Origin: Sinorhizobium psoraleae
GTDB taxonomy: Bacteria; Pseudomonadota; Alphaproteobacteria; Rhizobiales; Rhizobiaceae
Direction: 5' to 3'
NCBI RefSeq assembly: GCF_013283645.1
Contig: NZ_JABEKV010000001.1
Span: forward strand, 1,706,246 to 1,770,245
Length of the DNA: 64,000 bases
Within the stretch, counting starts at the first letter, position 1, and every line of letters begins with the position of its first letter. The notes under the pieces are model-generated. The model had not been told where the DNA came from. It did not search any database and saw nothing but the letters and a program-made list of their open reading frames with translations. The translations under genes and the position numbers were made by a program. Positions 43,311 through 50,370 of the stretch are shown here, piece by piece.

Positions 43311-43502
43311 TCAGCTGCGCGCTCGCGTTTTACCTAGCTCGGTCAACGCGAAATACGCGAGAGATTCGATAAAGCCAATTGCCCCTGCAAAAAGCGCAAC
43401 GACACCACCGAACCACTCTGCGATCACTATTGCTACGAATCCGCAGACAGCGGTGGTGGCGATAATTTTGAATGCGAGTTTCGGGTCACCAGTTGGCAGC
43501 AT
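43311..43502 (-). CDS. Small membrane protein, convergent with the former
   Basis: 63 residues. One long or two short hydrophobic helices (about 9-27 and 33-55). No domain. Paired tail-to-tail with the small membrane protein at 43107. Confidence 0.5.
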   Translation of the reverse strand: MLPTGDPKLAFKIIATTAVCGFVAIVIAEWFGGVVALFAGAIGFIESLAYFALTELGKTRARS

Positions 43503-43517
43503 GCCAACAACTTAGCA

Positions 43518-43562
43518 ACCATTGCGCTCGTTGCAGGCTCCCGGCTGGGCCACGCGGCTTAC
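43518..43562 (-). pseudogene. tRNA-like remnant, degenerate
   Basis: GGTTGGTAAGCCGCGTGGCCC and GGGAGCCTGCAACGAG are shared with the other remnants; anticodon and T arms cannot fold. Confidence 0.4.
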
Positions 43563-43659
43563 CAACCTGAGGATGCGTCGGCTTTGCGGCAGGCGATCGT
43601 CGGCGGCCGCCATGCGCCGATAGCCGGTGCGACGCGGATTCCGTACCAACGTGATCTCT

Positions 43660-44052
43660 TCATGCTTTTCCCGACTTCGTAATGCGATGGCCTGCAAGCG
43701 CTCTGGATTGGTGGTGTTGGCAGTATTTTCCGGCAGCCTTGGCAGCACAGAAAAGGTATGGGCCACCGTGGTTAAGGGGCCACTTGCATTCGCCGGGCAG
43801 CAAATCCTCTAGATGCTTGGCAACTGGCAAACGCTTCACATCGTAATCTGAAGCCGGGATTGGTACTCCCTCGTGCGGGCTGTAAGGCTTGCGCGTTTCG
43901 ACCTTCCTCGGATCCGGTACGGCCTTTTGGGGCCCGGTACTCCTAGATCGTTGTTTCTCCGGGAAAAACGCGCGATTTCGAAATGCGATCCCAACGATCA
44001 CGTTTCGGCTGACACCCAAGCGCGAACCGCGACCGTGAACACCCCCGGCCAT
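43660..44052 (-). CDS. GcrA-like protein lacking N-terminal HTH part
   Basis: 130 residues. Residues 11-30, RLGVSRNVIVGIAFRNRAFF, match the end of the GcrA HTH (LGxTRNAVIGKxxR). The C-terminus has the GcrA zinc-type motif: GECKWPLNHGG, LFC, KYCQHH (C89, C102, C111, H113). GcrA normally has about 25-30 more N-terminal residues (W-T-x-E-R-x-x-x-L ... G-x-S-A-x-x-I); these are missing and the type R element at 44079 starts 27 bp upstream. GcrA controls cell-cycle genes with methylated promoters; phage-borne copies are known. This one is probably non-functional in DNA binding. Confidence 0.7.
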   Translation of the reverse strand: MAGGVHGRGSRLGVSRNVIVGIAFRNRAFFPEKQRSRSTGPQKAVPDPRKVETRKPYSPHEGVPIPASDYDVKRLPVAKHLEDLLPGECKWPLNHGGPYLFCAAKAAGKYCQHHQSRALAGHRITKSGKA

Positions 44053-44078
44053 TACTTGGCTCCGCTATGACAACACGC

Positions 44079-44138
44079 TCCGTCATCCCTGCGCCTGCCA
44101 CACGGATCCAGCCACGGTGCGCCCGCGCCGTGAATGAC
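44079..44138. repeat. Type R element, half, at right edge of the prophage remnant
   Basis: CTCCGTCATCCCTGCGCCTGCCAC plus GGATCCAGCCACGG and GGCGCGGGCGCACC: a decayed left end and interior. It lies where the missing 5' end of the GcrA-like gene should be. Confidence 0.65.
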
Positions 44139-44251
44139 TTGACGCGGTATACCCAACTCGCGAGGAGGATGCGGTTTGCCACGTCGATCCACTGTGCGGC
44201 AGCAGCAACCGCAAGCGCGGGGTCATCCTTCGCGGCTCTGACGCAACGGCC

Positions 44252-45070
44252 TCAACGGAACGGAAAGGAACGCATCAGGCGATCAATCGTCTCCGTGGAT
44301 GGAACTGCGGGAGCGTTGCCGGCCTTGTCGACCCCGCCGGCCGTGAGCAGGCTTTCGAAATCGACGGGGCCGGGGAGGGGTGCGCCGCGGAAGCTGAAGT
44401 AATCCGCGAACTTGAAACCGTCGCCCTTTATCCTGCCGTGGGGCTCCATCCAGATCGAGGGCACGCCATAGGCGTCCGCGACGATGAGGCCGTGGAGACT
44501 GCTGGATATCACCAGGTCGCTGGCGGAGATCGCCTCGCAGATCTTCTGCGGGTCGCCAAGAAGGTTGAGAACCCTCCAGTGCCTGGGCAGGGACGCTCCA
44601 TAGCGCTCCAGAAAGGTCTGGTAGGTGACGAAGTGCGGGATGACCACGACTTCCGACGTGGCGACGTTTTTCCTGGGCCAGATCAGCGGCAACAGGATGG
44701 CTGGATCGCCAAGGGCGATGTCGCGGTCGGGCGCGACCCTTGCCTTCGACAATTCGCCGCGAACCGCATCAAAGACGAGGCGTTGCGGCCAGAGCGCCGG
44801 TGTACCGGCGTGCATGAAACCCGAGCCCCAGACGTGCAGTGTTCTCCAGGGGCGCTTGCGCCAGAACGCATATTTCTTGCGGCTGTATCGATAGTAGGCG
44901 TCGATGATGCTGCCGACACCGATGAGTTCCGCGTGCGCGGGTTCGACATAGACCGGATCGACCGAAAACAGGTTCTGGAGAATATCGGCCATCAGATTGT
45001 CGCCGAAGTTCTCGATGGTCTTGCCGAAGCTCTCGCCGACCGTGGCCGAAAACACCTTCACCTTGCGCAC
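44252..45070 (-). CDS. Polysaccharide pyruvyl transferase family protein
   Basis: 272 residues. The WcaK/CsaB-like domain is seen in ENFGDNLMADILQNLF at the N-terminus, GSGFMHAG in the middle, and the C-terminal SASDLVISSSLHGLIVADAY (conserved S-x-H-G). Members transfer pyruvate from PEP to sugars of capsule or exopolysaccharide. The start is a GTG at 45070 after ACAGGAG. With the sulfotransferase and glycosyltransferase genes on the other side of the prophage remnant, it suggests a surface-glycan locus. Confidence 0.88.
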   Translation of the reverse strand: MRKVKVFSATVGESFGKTIENFGDNLMADILQNLFSVDPVYVEPAHAELIGVGSIIDAYYRYSRKKYAFWRKRPWRTLHVWGSGFMHAGTPALWPQRLVFDAVRGELSKARVAPDRDIALGDPAILLPLIWPRKNVATSEVVVIPHFVTYQTFLERYGASLPRHWRVLNLLGDPQKICEAISASDLVISSSLHGLIVADAYGVPSIWMEPHGRIKGDGFKFADYFSFRGAPLPGPVDFESLLTAGGVDKAGNAPAVPSTETIDRLMRSFPFR

Positions 45071-45193
45071 GCAAACTCCTGTGAGGCCTAATCATCAGGC
45101 CCATTGGGAAGCATCACTCTCGATCGCTCGCGAATGCCGCATCCATCGCGTCACTCGCGGCACCGTGGTCATCGACCGGACCTCGCGTGTTAT

Positions 45194-45264
45194 CCGCAAA
45201 GGTCGCCGACTGTGCATTGCTGCATGATTTTGTCCTTAAATGGGCTGAGAAAATCACGCAGCAG
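45194..45264 (+). repeat. Type M element, degenerate
   Basis: CCGCAAAGGTCGCCGACTGTGCATTGCTGCATGATTTTGTCCTTAAAT and a decayed right palindrome. Confidence 0.6.
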
Positions 45265-45269
45265 TCGAT

Positions 45270-45380
45270 TGTCGACCGGTATTCTCGATGCAGCCTTACG
45301 GCTTGGAATTGAACGCGTTCCTCCGGGTCGACGCGGAGATCGTAGAGTGCCGCGATGTCGCGCGCAAACTTCCGTTTCAA
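45270..45380 (-). pseudogene. Possible sulfatase C-terminal fragment
   Basis: The minus strand encodes RKFARDIAALYDLRVDPEER then VQF. ALYDL-x-x-DPEE is the typical C-terminal end of sulfatases. Nothing upstream in this frame completes the gene; only about 35 codons remain. Tentative. Confidence 0.35.
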
Positions 45381-45515
45381 AACGCTAATTAAGTCGTGAA
45401 TACCGGAACCCTGACCTGAGAGGTGCCGAAGAGTTGCAGCGGCCCGGCAATACTACCGGAAGCTCACAACCGATGGTAAGCTCACTGGGAGGTGGAAGAC
45501 CGCCTCACGCCTTTC

Positions 45516-45640
45516 CTCATCCCGCTTTTTTAGACGCGGGATGTGGACGGAAAACCGCTTCACACTTTTCCTCATCCCGCTTTTTTAGACGCGGGATGCG
45601 GGCGGAAAACCGCTTTACACTTTTCCTCATCCCGCTTTAA
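45516..45640. repeat. 55-bp tandem repeat with REP-like hairpin
   Basis: CTCATCCCGC recurs at 45516, 45571 and 45626, exactly 55 bp apart. Each full unit contains CATCCCGC TTTTTTAGAC GCGGGATG, a perfect 8-bp stem, and GGAAAACCGCTT. Two and a half units; the last runs into the ribosome site of the DUF2278 gene. A related single unit occurs at 48058-48100. Confidence 0.85.
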
Positions 45641-45656
45641 CCGGGGAGGGCGCGAC

Positions 45657-46316
45657 ATGCCGCTGCAGGATGGCTACGGGCTCGTGATCGGCACGAAGCT
45701 CGATTATTTTCGCGACGATCCCGACGATTTCGGGCGCTACTACCACGGCAATCTGATCGTCGGCACGCCGCAGGGGCCTTACCACTGTGCAATCGACGTC
45801 GATCCGAAGAACATGCCGAACGGGATCGAATGGCGCGTGGTTGCGCTTGCCGCCGGCGCCATGAGCCAGTTCAGCCAGCTTGCCAACGGGTGGCACACGC
45901 TTGCCTCGAACGACAGTTCCGGCGCGCTCGACTATATCCGCTCGCCGATGCTGCACCCGCCGCTCGGCATCCTCTTCGTCCGACACAACAGCTTCCTCTC
46001 GCGCCTTCTCGATTTCATCCGCTGGAACCCGCCGTGGAACAAGGGTCTCGGCATCGACGCGCTGACCGATCTCGAAGGGGTGCTGACCAATGCCGCGCGC
46101 TGCTATGTCTTCGGCGAGCCCTTCAATGTCGGCCTCGGCGTCCATAACATCCACCAGAACCAGGGCGACCCGGTCACATCCCCTTTCGCCGCCGAGAACG
46201 GCATCTGGCAGGACGGAGCGACGATCATCGAGAGCACGTCCGGCATGTTCACGGCTTTCCTCAACAAGTTCAGGACGCAATCCTACCGGACCGATGCGCT
46301 TGGCCGGCCGGCTTAA
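45657..46316 (+). CDS. DUF2278 (YukJ-like) protein
   Basis: 219 residues, full family length. Landmarks: YGLVIGTKLDYFRDDPDDFG, HCAIDVDPK, GALDYIRSPMLH, the central GLGIDALTDLEGVL and the C-terminal VHNIHQNQGDP plus ENGIWQDGATII. Function unknown in all species I know of. GGGGAGGGCG precedes ATG 45657. Confidence 0.9.
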   Translation: MPLQDGYGLVIGTKLDYFRDDPDDFGRYYHGNLIVGTPQGPYHCAIDVDPKNMPNGIEWRVVALAAGAMSQFSQLANGWHTLASNDSSGALDYIRSPMLHPPLGILFVRHNSFLSRLLDFIRWNPPWNKGLGIDALTDLEGVLTNAARCYVFGEPFNVGLGVHNIHQNQGDPVTSPFAAENGIWQDGATIIESTSGMFTAFLNKFRTQSYRTDALGRPA

Positions 46317-46371
46317 GAGTCTGGGGACCACTGCGTCTTTCCTGGGGACTTCGGCTGCGGCGACCAATGCA

Positions 46372-46580
46372 CTCCGTCATTCCTGTGCTTGTCACAGGAA
46401 TCTAGCCACGGCGCGCACCGTGATTGACTCTCGTTTTGTCGGAAACGGAGGTTGGTAAGGGCATCGACGATCGGCACCCTGGCGCATGATTCCTAGCGTC
46501 ATTCTGTGCATCGGCCGGCTCGGTCTTCCGCGCCGCGAACGCGGCGCTGCTGGGTTCCTGTGACAAGCACAGGAATGAGG
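46372..46580. repeat. Type R element, complete
   Basis: CTCCGTCATTCCTGTGCTTGTCACAGG at the left, TTCCTGTGACAAGCACAGG AATGAGG at the right, with GCGCCGCGAACGCGGCGC inside. Together with the type M copy 46660-46743 it occupies most of 46317-46776. Confidence 0.85.
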
Positions 46581-46659
46581 AGCGTGTCGCGGCGACCGCA
46601 AGGCAGGGAAATCCGACTTATGCCCTTAAACTTGACGCCGGAAATCGCTATATGGCCTT

Positions 46660-46743
46660 TTGCAGCGCCGTGCGTCTCTTCAGACGCACAAAGGTCGCTG
46701 CAGCAGTTTGAATTGCTGCATGGTTTCTCTTTGAACCATGCAC
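46660..46743 (+). repeat. Type M element
   Basis: TTGCAGCGCCGTGCGTCTCTTCAGACGCACAAAGGTCGCTGCAG, then AATTGCTGCATGGTTTCTCTTTGAACCATGCA. The interior stem bases have changed together (GTGCGTC / GACGCAC), keeping the hairpin. Confidence 0.82.
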
Positions 46744-46776
46744 GGGCCGGGACCGCCGGCTGGAGGAACAACGGGA

Positions 46777-47835
46777 ATGAATGGCATGCAGCGTTTTGGA
46801 CGAGTTCTGGCAATGGTCGCGGTTGGCCTCACGGTCATGATGACGGTGGTCGACGTGGCCGAGGCACGGCGGGCGGGCGGCGGCTTCGGCTCGCGCGGCA
46901 GCCGCACTTTTTCCACCGCGCCGGCGACCCGCACGGCGCCGACCAATGCCGCGCCGATCGAGCGGACGATGACGCCGCGGCCCGCTCCGACGACCAATCC
47001 CGCGACCAACCCAGCGGCGCAGAATCGGACCAACCAGAGGCCCGGCTTCTTCAACAGCTTCGGCGGCTCCATGCTCGGCGGCCTGATGATGGGCGGCCTG
47101 ATCGGCATGCTTCTCGGCCACGGCCTTGGCGGCGGCATCGGCTTCCTCGGCCTGCTCCTGCAGGTAGGGCTGATCATCGGCGCGATCATGCTGGCGATGC
47201 GGTTCCTCGGCGGCAGCCGGCGCCCGGCTTATTCCGGCGCCAGTGCCTCGGCCCGCTCCTCCGCCGCTTCTTCCGGTATGCCGTCCTTCCGCATCCCGAG
47301 CATCGGCGAGGGAACGGGCAGCATAGGCGAGGGGAAGGGAAGGGCCGCGAGCGCGAGCGGGCAGGGTGCCACCGCGGCTTCCGCCGCCGCACACTCCTCC
47401 GCCGCAGCGTCGGGCAAGACGGATGAAATCGGCATCACCCAGCGCGACCTCGATCGCTTCGAGACGATGCTGAAGGAGGTGCAGGCGGCCTATGGCGCCG
47501 AGGACTATGCGGCGCTGCGTCGGCTGACCACGCCGGAGGCCATGTCCTATCTCGCCGAAGAACTGAGCGAGAACGCGACGACCGGGCTCAAGAACGAGGT
47601 TCGCGACGTTCATCTCGTCCAGGGCGATGTCGCGGAAGCCTGGCGGGAGAACGGCACCGATTACGCGACCGTTGCGATGCGCTACGAGAGCATCGACGTG
47701 ATCCGCGAGCGCTCGACCGGCCGCGTCGTCAGCGGCGACGCCGACAACCTCACCGAGGCGGTCGAGCTTTGGACCTTCCAGCGCAAGCCCGGCGCCGAAT
47801 GGCAGGTCTCCGCCATCCAGGGCGTCCAGGCCTGA
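46777..47835 (+). CDS. Tim44-like domain protein
   Basis: 352 residues. A signal-like N-terminus (about 8-30) is followed by a low-complexity Thr/Pro/Ala region, a Gly-rich hydrophobic segment (MLGGLMMGGLIGMLLGHGLG and the next helix, about 95-145) and a C-terminal Tim44-like domain (about 215-350: ITQRDLDRFETMLKEVQAAY ... ELWTFQRKPGAEWQVSAIQG). Bacterial Tim44-like proteins are inner-membrane proteins; one in Caulobacter (TimA) is periplasmic. Role otherwise unknown. GGAGGAAC lies 14 bp before ATG 46777. Confidence 0.88.
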   Translation: MNGMQRFGRVLAMVAVGLTVMMTVVDVAEARRAGGGFGSRGSRTFSTAPATRTAPTNAAPIERTMTPRPAPTTNPATNPAAQNRTNQRPGFFNSFGGSMLGGLMMGGLIGMLLGHGLGGGIGFLGLLLQVGLIIGAIMLAMRFLGGSRRPAYSGASASARSSAASSGMPSFRIPSIGEGTGSIGEGKGRAASASGQGATAASAAAHSSAAASGKTDEIGITQRDLDRFETMLKEVQAAYGAEDYAALRRLTTPEAMSYLAEELSENATTGLKNEVRDVHLVQGDVAEAWRENGTDYATVAMRYESIDVIRERSTGRVVSGDADNLTEAVELWTFQRKPGAEWQVSAIQGVQA

Positions 47836-47949
47836 CGCACGGTTTCGGCGGTTTCCGGCCGCCGTTCCCGATTTCGTGAATCGTCGCCTGCATAATCGCT
47901 TAAGCCGAGCCCGGCTTGAGCGTAAAATCATGTCATCGATTCTAAGAAC

Positions 47950-48056
47950 CTACTGCATGTTTCCTTAGATCGTCGCCGATTTAAGGACAAAAACATGCAG
48001 CAATTCGAAGTTCTACAGCGTCCTTTGCGCGTCTCATAAGACGCGCGGCGCTGTAG
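47950..48056 (-). repeat. Type M element, full, reverse orientation
   Basis: CTACTGCATGTTTCC, the palindrome, AACATGCAGCAATTCGAAG, CTACAGCG, GCGCGTCTCATAAGACGCGC, CGCTGTAG. Next to it (48058-48100) is a single unit of the CATCCCGC-type hairpin. The gap 47836-48251 shows no gene. Confidence 0.85.
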
Positions 48057-48251
48057 AGCGGGATGCGGGCGGAAACCGCTCACACTTTCCCATCCCGCTC
48101 GGCGTGCCGCGAGCGCTCCCGGTATGCGTCCGGACGCGCGCACGGTCTTGACGAAGGCGATCATTGCGTGTCTTTTCTGTCGGGCAATGATCGGTGTAAC
48201 GCCTTGAATTGCTGGAAAATTCTTTTTGTTACGAGGCGTTGGAGCAACAGG

Positions 48252-49040
48252 ATGGACATCGCGGGCAAGACGTCGGGAGGCTCGACCGGTTTGATTTCGC
48301 GAGCAGGAGGAGCGGGCGATTCGACGACGGGCCGTGCATCGTCGCTCGTGCTTGGGGCGGCGGCGCTCGTCGTTGCAATGGCGGTCTCGACCTTCGCCGG
48401 CCATGCTCAGAATGCGGACTGCAAGAGCTCCACCGGACCGGAAACGGACTGGCATGATTGCAACAAGCGGCAGCTCATGCTCGGCGGCAGCGACCTGCAG
48501 GGGAGCAACCTTGCCAATACCGATTTCACGCTCACCGATCTCAGGCGGGCCATGCTTCGTTCGGCAAATCTCGAAAAGGCGACGCTGGTGCGCGCCTCGC
48601 TCGCCGGCGCCGTCGCGGACAAGGCGAATTTCACCAGGGTCGAGGCCTATCGCGGCAATTTTTCCGGCATTTCCGCCGAGGGCGCGTCCTTCGTCAGCTC
48701 CGAATTGCAGCGCACCGATTTCACGCGCGCGCGCCTGACAGGCGCCGATTTCGAGAAGGCCGAACTCGGCCGCGCCGATTTCACCGAGGCCGTGCTGACG
48801 GGCACCAAATTTTCGATGGCCAATCTCTCGCGCGCCAATCTCAGCGGCGCGATCTTCGAAGGGCCGATCGATTTCGACCGCGCCTTCCTGTTCCTGACCC
48901 GGATTGAAGGCCTCGACCTTTCGGCCGCGACCGGGCTTGAACAGGCGCAGATCGACCTCGCCTGCGGCGACGCATCGACCAAGCTCCCGGCCGGCCTTTC
49001 GGCGCCGGCCAAATGGCCTTGCCCGGCCGACGACGATTGA
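48252..49040 (+). CDS. Pentapeptide-repeat protein, exported or membrane anchored
   Basis: 262 residues. Hydrophobic segment at about 30-52 (LVLGAAALVVAMAVSTFAGH) resembling a signal anchor. Then pentapeptide repeats A(D/N)LxX from about 75 to 215: ADFEKAELGRADFTEAVL, ANLSRANLSGAIF and others. Cysteines C57, C70 lie before the repeats and two near the C-terminus (ACGD, PCPADD). The beta-helix fold is expected in the periplasm. Ligand unknown. The ATG at 48252 is chosen since the upstream frame is repeat-derived. Confidence 0.85.
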   Translation: MDIAGKTSGGSTGLISRAGGAGDSTTGRASSLVLGAAALVVAMAVSTFAGHAQNADCKSSTGPETDWHDCNKRQLMLGGSDLQGSNLANTDFTLTDLRRAMLRSANLEKATLVRASLAGAVADKANFTRVEAYRGNFSGISAEGASFVSSELQRTDFTRARLTGADFEKAELGRADFTEAVLTGTKFSMANLSRANLSGAIFEGPIDFDRAFLFLTRIEGLDLSAATGLEQAQIDLACGDASTKLPAGLSAPAKWPCPADDD

Positions 49041-49136
49041 GGGGCATTGCCGGTCGTTGCCGAAGCCGCGACGTGGGTCGAGCGGGCTGTAGCGCCATCC
49101 ACATTGTTGTTTGGCGCCGGGCCTTTCCTCTTGTTC

Positions 49137-49232
49137 GGTCATCCTCGGGCTTGATCCGAGAATCTCGCTCGCGGGCGTCGTCGGCTGGCCTGTGCTTGAT
49201 CCTCGGGGCAAGCCCGTGGTGACTGTGGATGA
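49137..49232. repeat. Another palindromic repeat (RIME2-like)
   Basis: GGTCATCCTCGGGCTTGATCCGAGAATC faces GATCCTCGGGGCAAGCCCGTGG ... GATGAC: inverted halves 96 bp long overall. Lies in the 382-bp gap 49041-49422; a degenerate relative is at 55200-55275. Confidence 0.65.
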
Positions 49233-49422
49233 CGGAGAGTGACGGCGTCAGTTACGCTAATCGCGATTGCGGGGCCGTATCACGCTCAGCGTCGGAAGCG
49301 CGGAAATCGCCCTCTCGGCCGGACGGGCCGGCCTGTTGAGATCAATGCGTGCTTCCTGAAATTTGAGGATAATATCACATCGTAATCCAGCGTGGATTTG
49401 CGTCGCGCCAAGGTGACCTGCG

Positions 49423-50220
49423 ATGATGAAACGCCGATGGCCGCTTGCTGCTGCTCTCTGCCTCCTCGGCGGAGCCGGGTCCGCCGACACCGTTGCCGTC
49501 GATCTCGAACTCGTCATCGCGGTCGACGTCTCCTACTCGATGGAAATGGAGGAGCTCCGCGTCCAGCGAGCCGGCTATGTGGAGGCGTTCCGCAGTCAGG
49601 AGGTGATCAAGGCACTGCGCGGCGGGCCGCGAGGCAGGATTGCCGTCACCTATGTCGAATGGGGTGGCAAGGCGGTTCAGGTCGTACCCTGGACGCTGCT
49701 CCACGACGCTGCGAGCGCGCGGGAATTCGCCGAGACCTTGCAGCGTCAGCCGCTGAGACGCATCGCCTTCACCTCGATCTCCAATACGCTCGCGGTCGGC
49801 CGGACGCTTTTCCGGGCCAGCCCCTTTCGCACGAACCGCCGCGTCATCGACATATCGGGTGACGGGCCTAACAATGCCGGAGCGCCGGCACCACTCGCGC
49901 GCAACAACACCATTGCCAAGGGGATCACCATCGACGGACTCCCGGTCATGCTGAGGAGCGCGCCGGATACGGCATCGATCGCGGATCTCGACGTTTATTA
50001 CCGGGAGTGCGTTATCGGCGGTCCCGGGGCTTTCCTGTTGAAGGTGAAGCACATCGACGAGTTTGCCGCGGCGATCCTCGCCAAGCTCGTCATCGAGATT
50101 TCCGGGCTGAAGGTGAGCCGCTACGGGCCGGATGAGCCAAAGCCAAGTCCTGTCCAGTACGGGCAGCCCTATAATTGCTTCATCGGCGAGGAATTGCAGG
50201 AGCGCTCGATCGGCCGGTAG
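49423..50220 (+). CDS. DUF1194 protein, exported, VWA-like
   Basis: 265 residues. Signal peptide (about 1-21: MMKRRWPLAAALCLLGGAGS then ADT). The VWA-like domain starts with LELVIAVDVSYSMEMEE, a MIDAS-type D-x-S-x-S, and continues with VIDISGDGPNNAG. DUF1194 proteins are periplasmic and of unknown function. AAGGTGA precedes the ATG. Its 3' half is duplicated at 59310-59733. Confidence 0.9.
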   Translation: MMKRRWPLAAALCLLGGAGSADTVAVDLELVIAVDVSYSMEMEELRVQRAGYVEAFRSQEVIKALRGGPRGRIAVTYVEWGGKAVQVVPWTLLHDAASAREFAETLQRQPLRRIAFTSISNTLAVGRTLFRASPFRTNRRVIDISGDGPNNAGAPAPLARNNTIAKGITIDGLPVMLRSAPDTASIADLDVYYRECVIGGPGAFLLKVKHIDEFAAAILAKLVIEISGLKVSRYGPDEPKPSPVQYGQPYNCFIGEELQERSIGR

Positions 50221-50259
50221 ATCGCTTCATCACAGGACACGACGGCAGCTGAATGCTGC

Positions 50260-50356
50260 CTACTGCATGTTTCCTTAAATCGTAGCCGATTTAAGGATAA
50301 AAACATGCAGCAATTCAAAGTGCTACAGCGACCTTTGCGCGTCTGATAAGACGCAC
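50260..50356 (-). repeat. Type M element, reverse orientation
   Basis: CTACTGCATGTTTCC ... AACATGCAGCAATTCAAAGTG CTACAGCG ... GCGCGTCTGATAAGACGC. Lies between the convergent DUF1194 and MocR gene ends. Confidence 0.82.
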
Positions 50357-50370
50357 TTCAGTTCGTGTGC

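Noticed and set aside
43107..43502. Toxin-antitoxin or holin pair
   Set aside because: Two small membrane proteins are convergent, not in an operon, and match no known family.
47928..49211. 427-codon minus-strand frame with EIGAREIG-like repeats
   Set aside because: The repetitive look is the antisense image of the pentapeptide repeats at 48252-49040.
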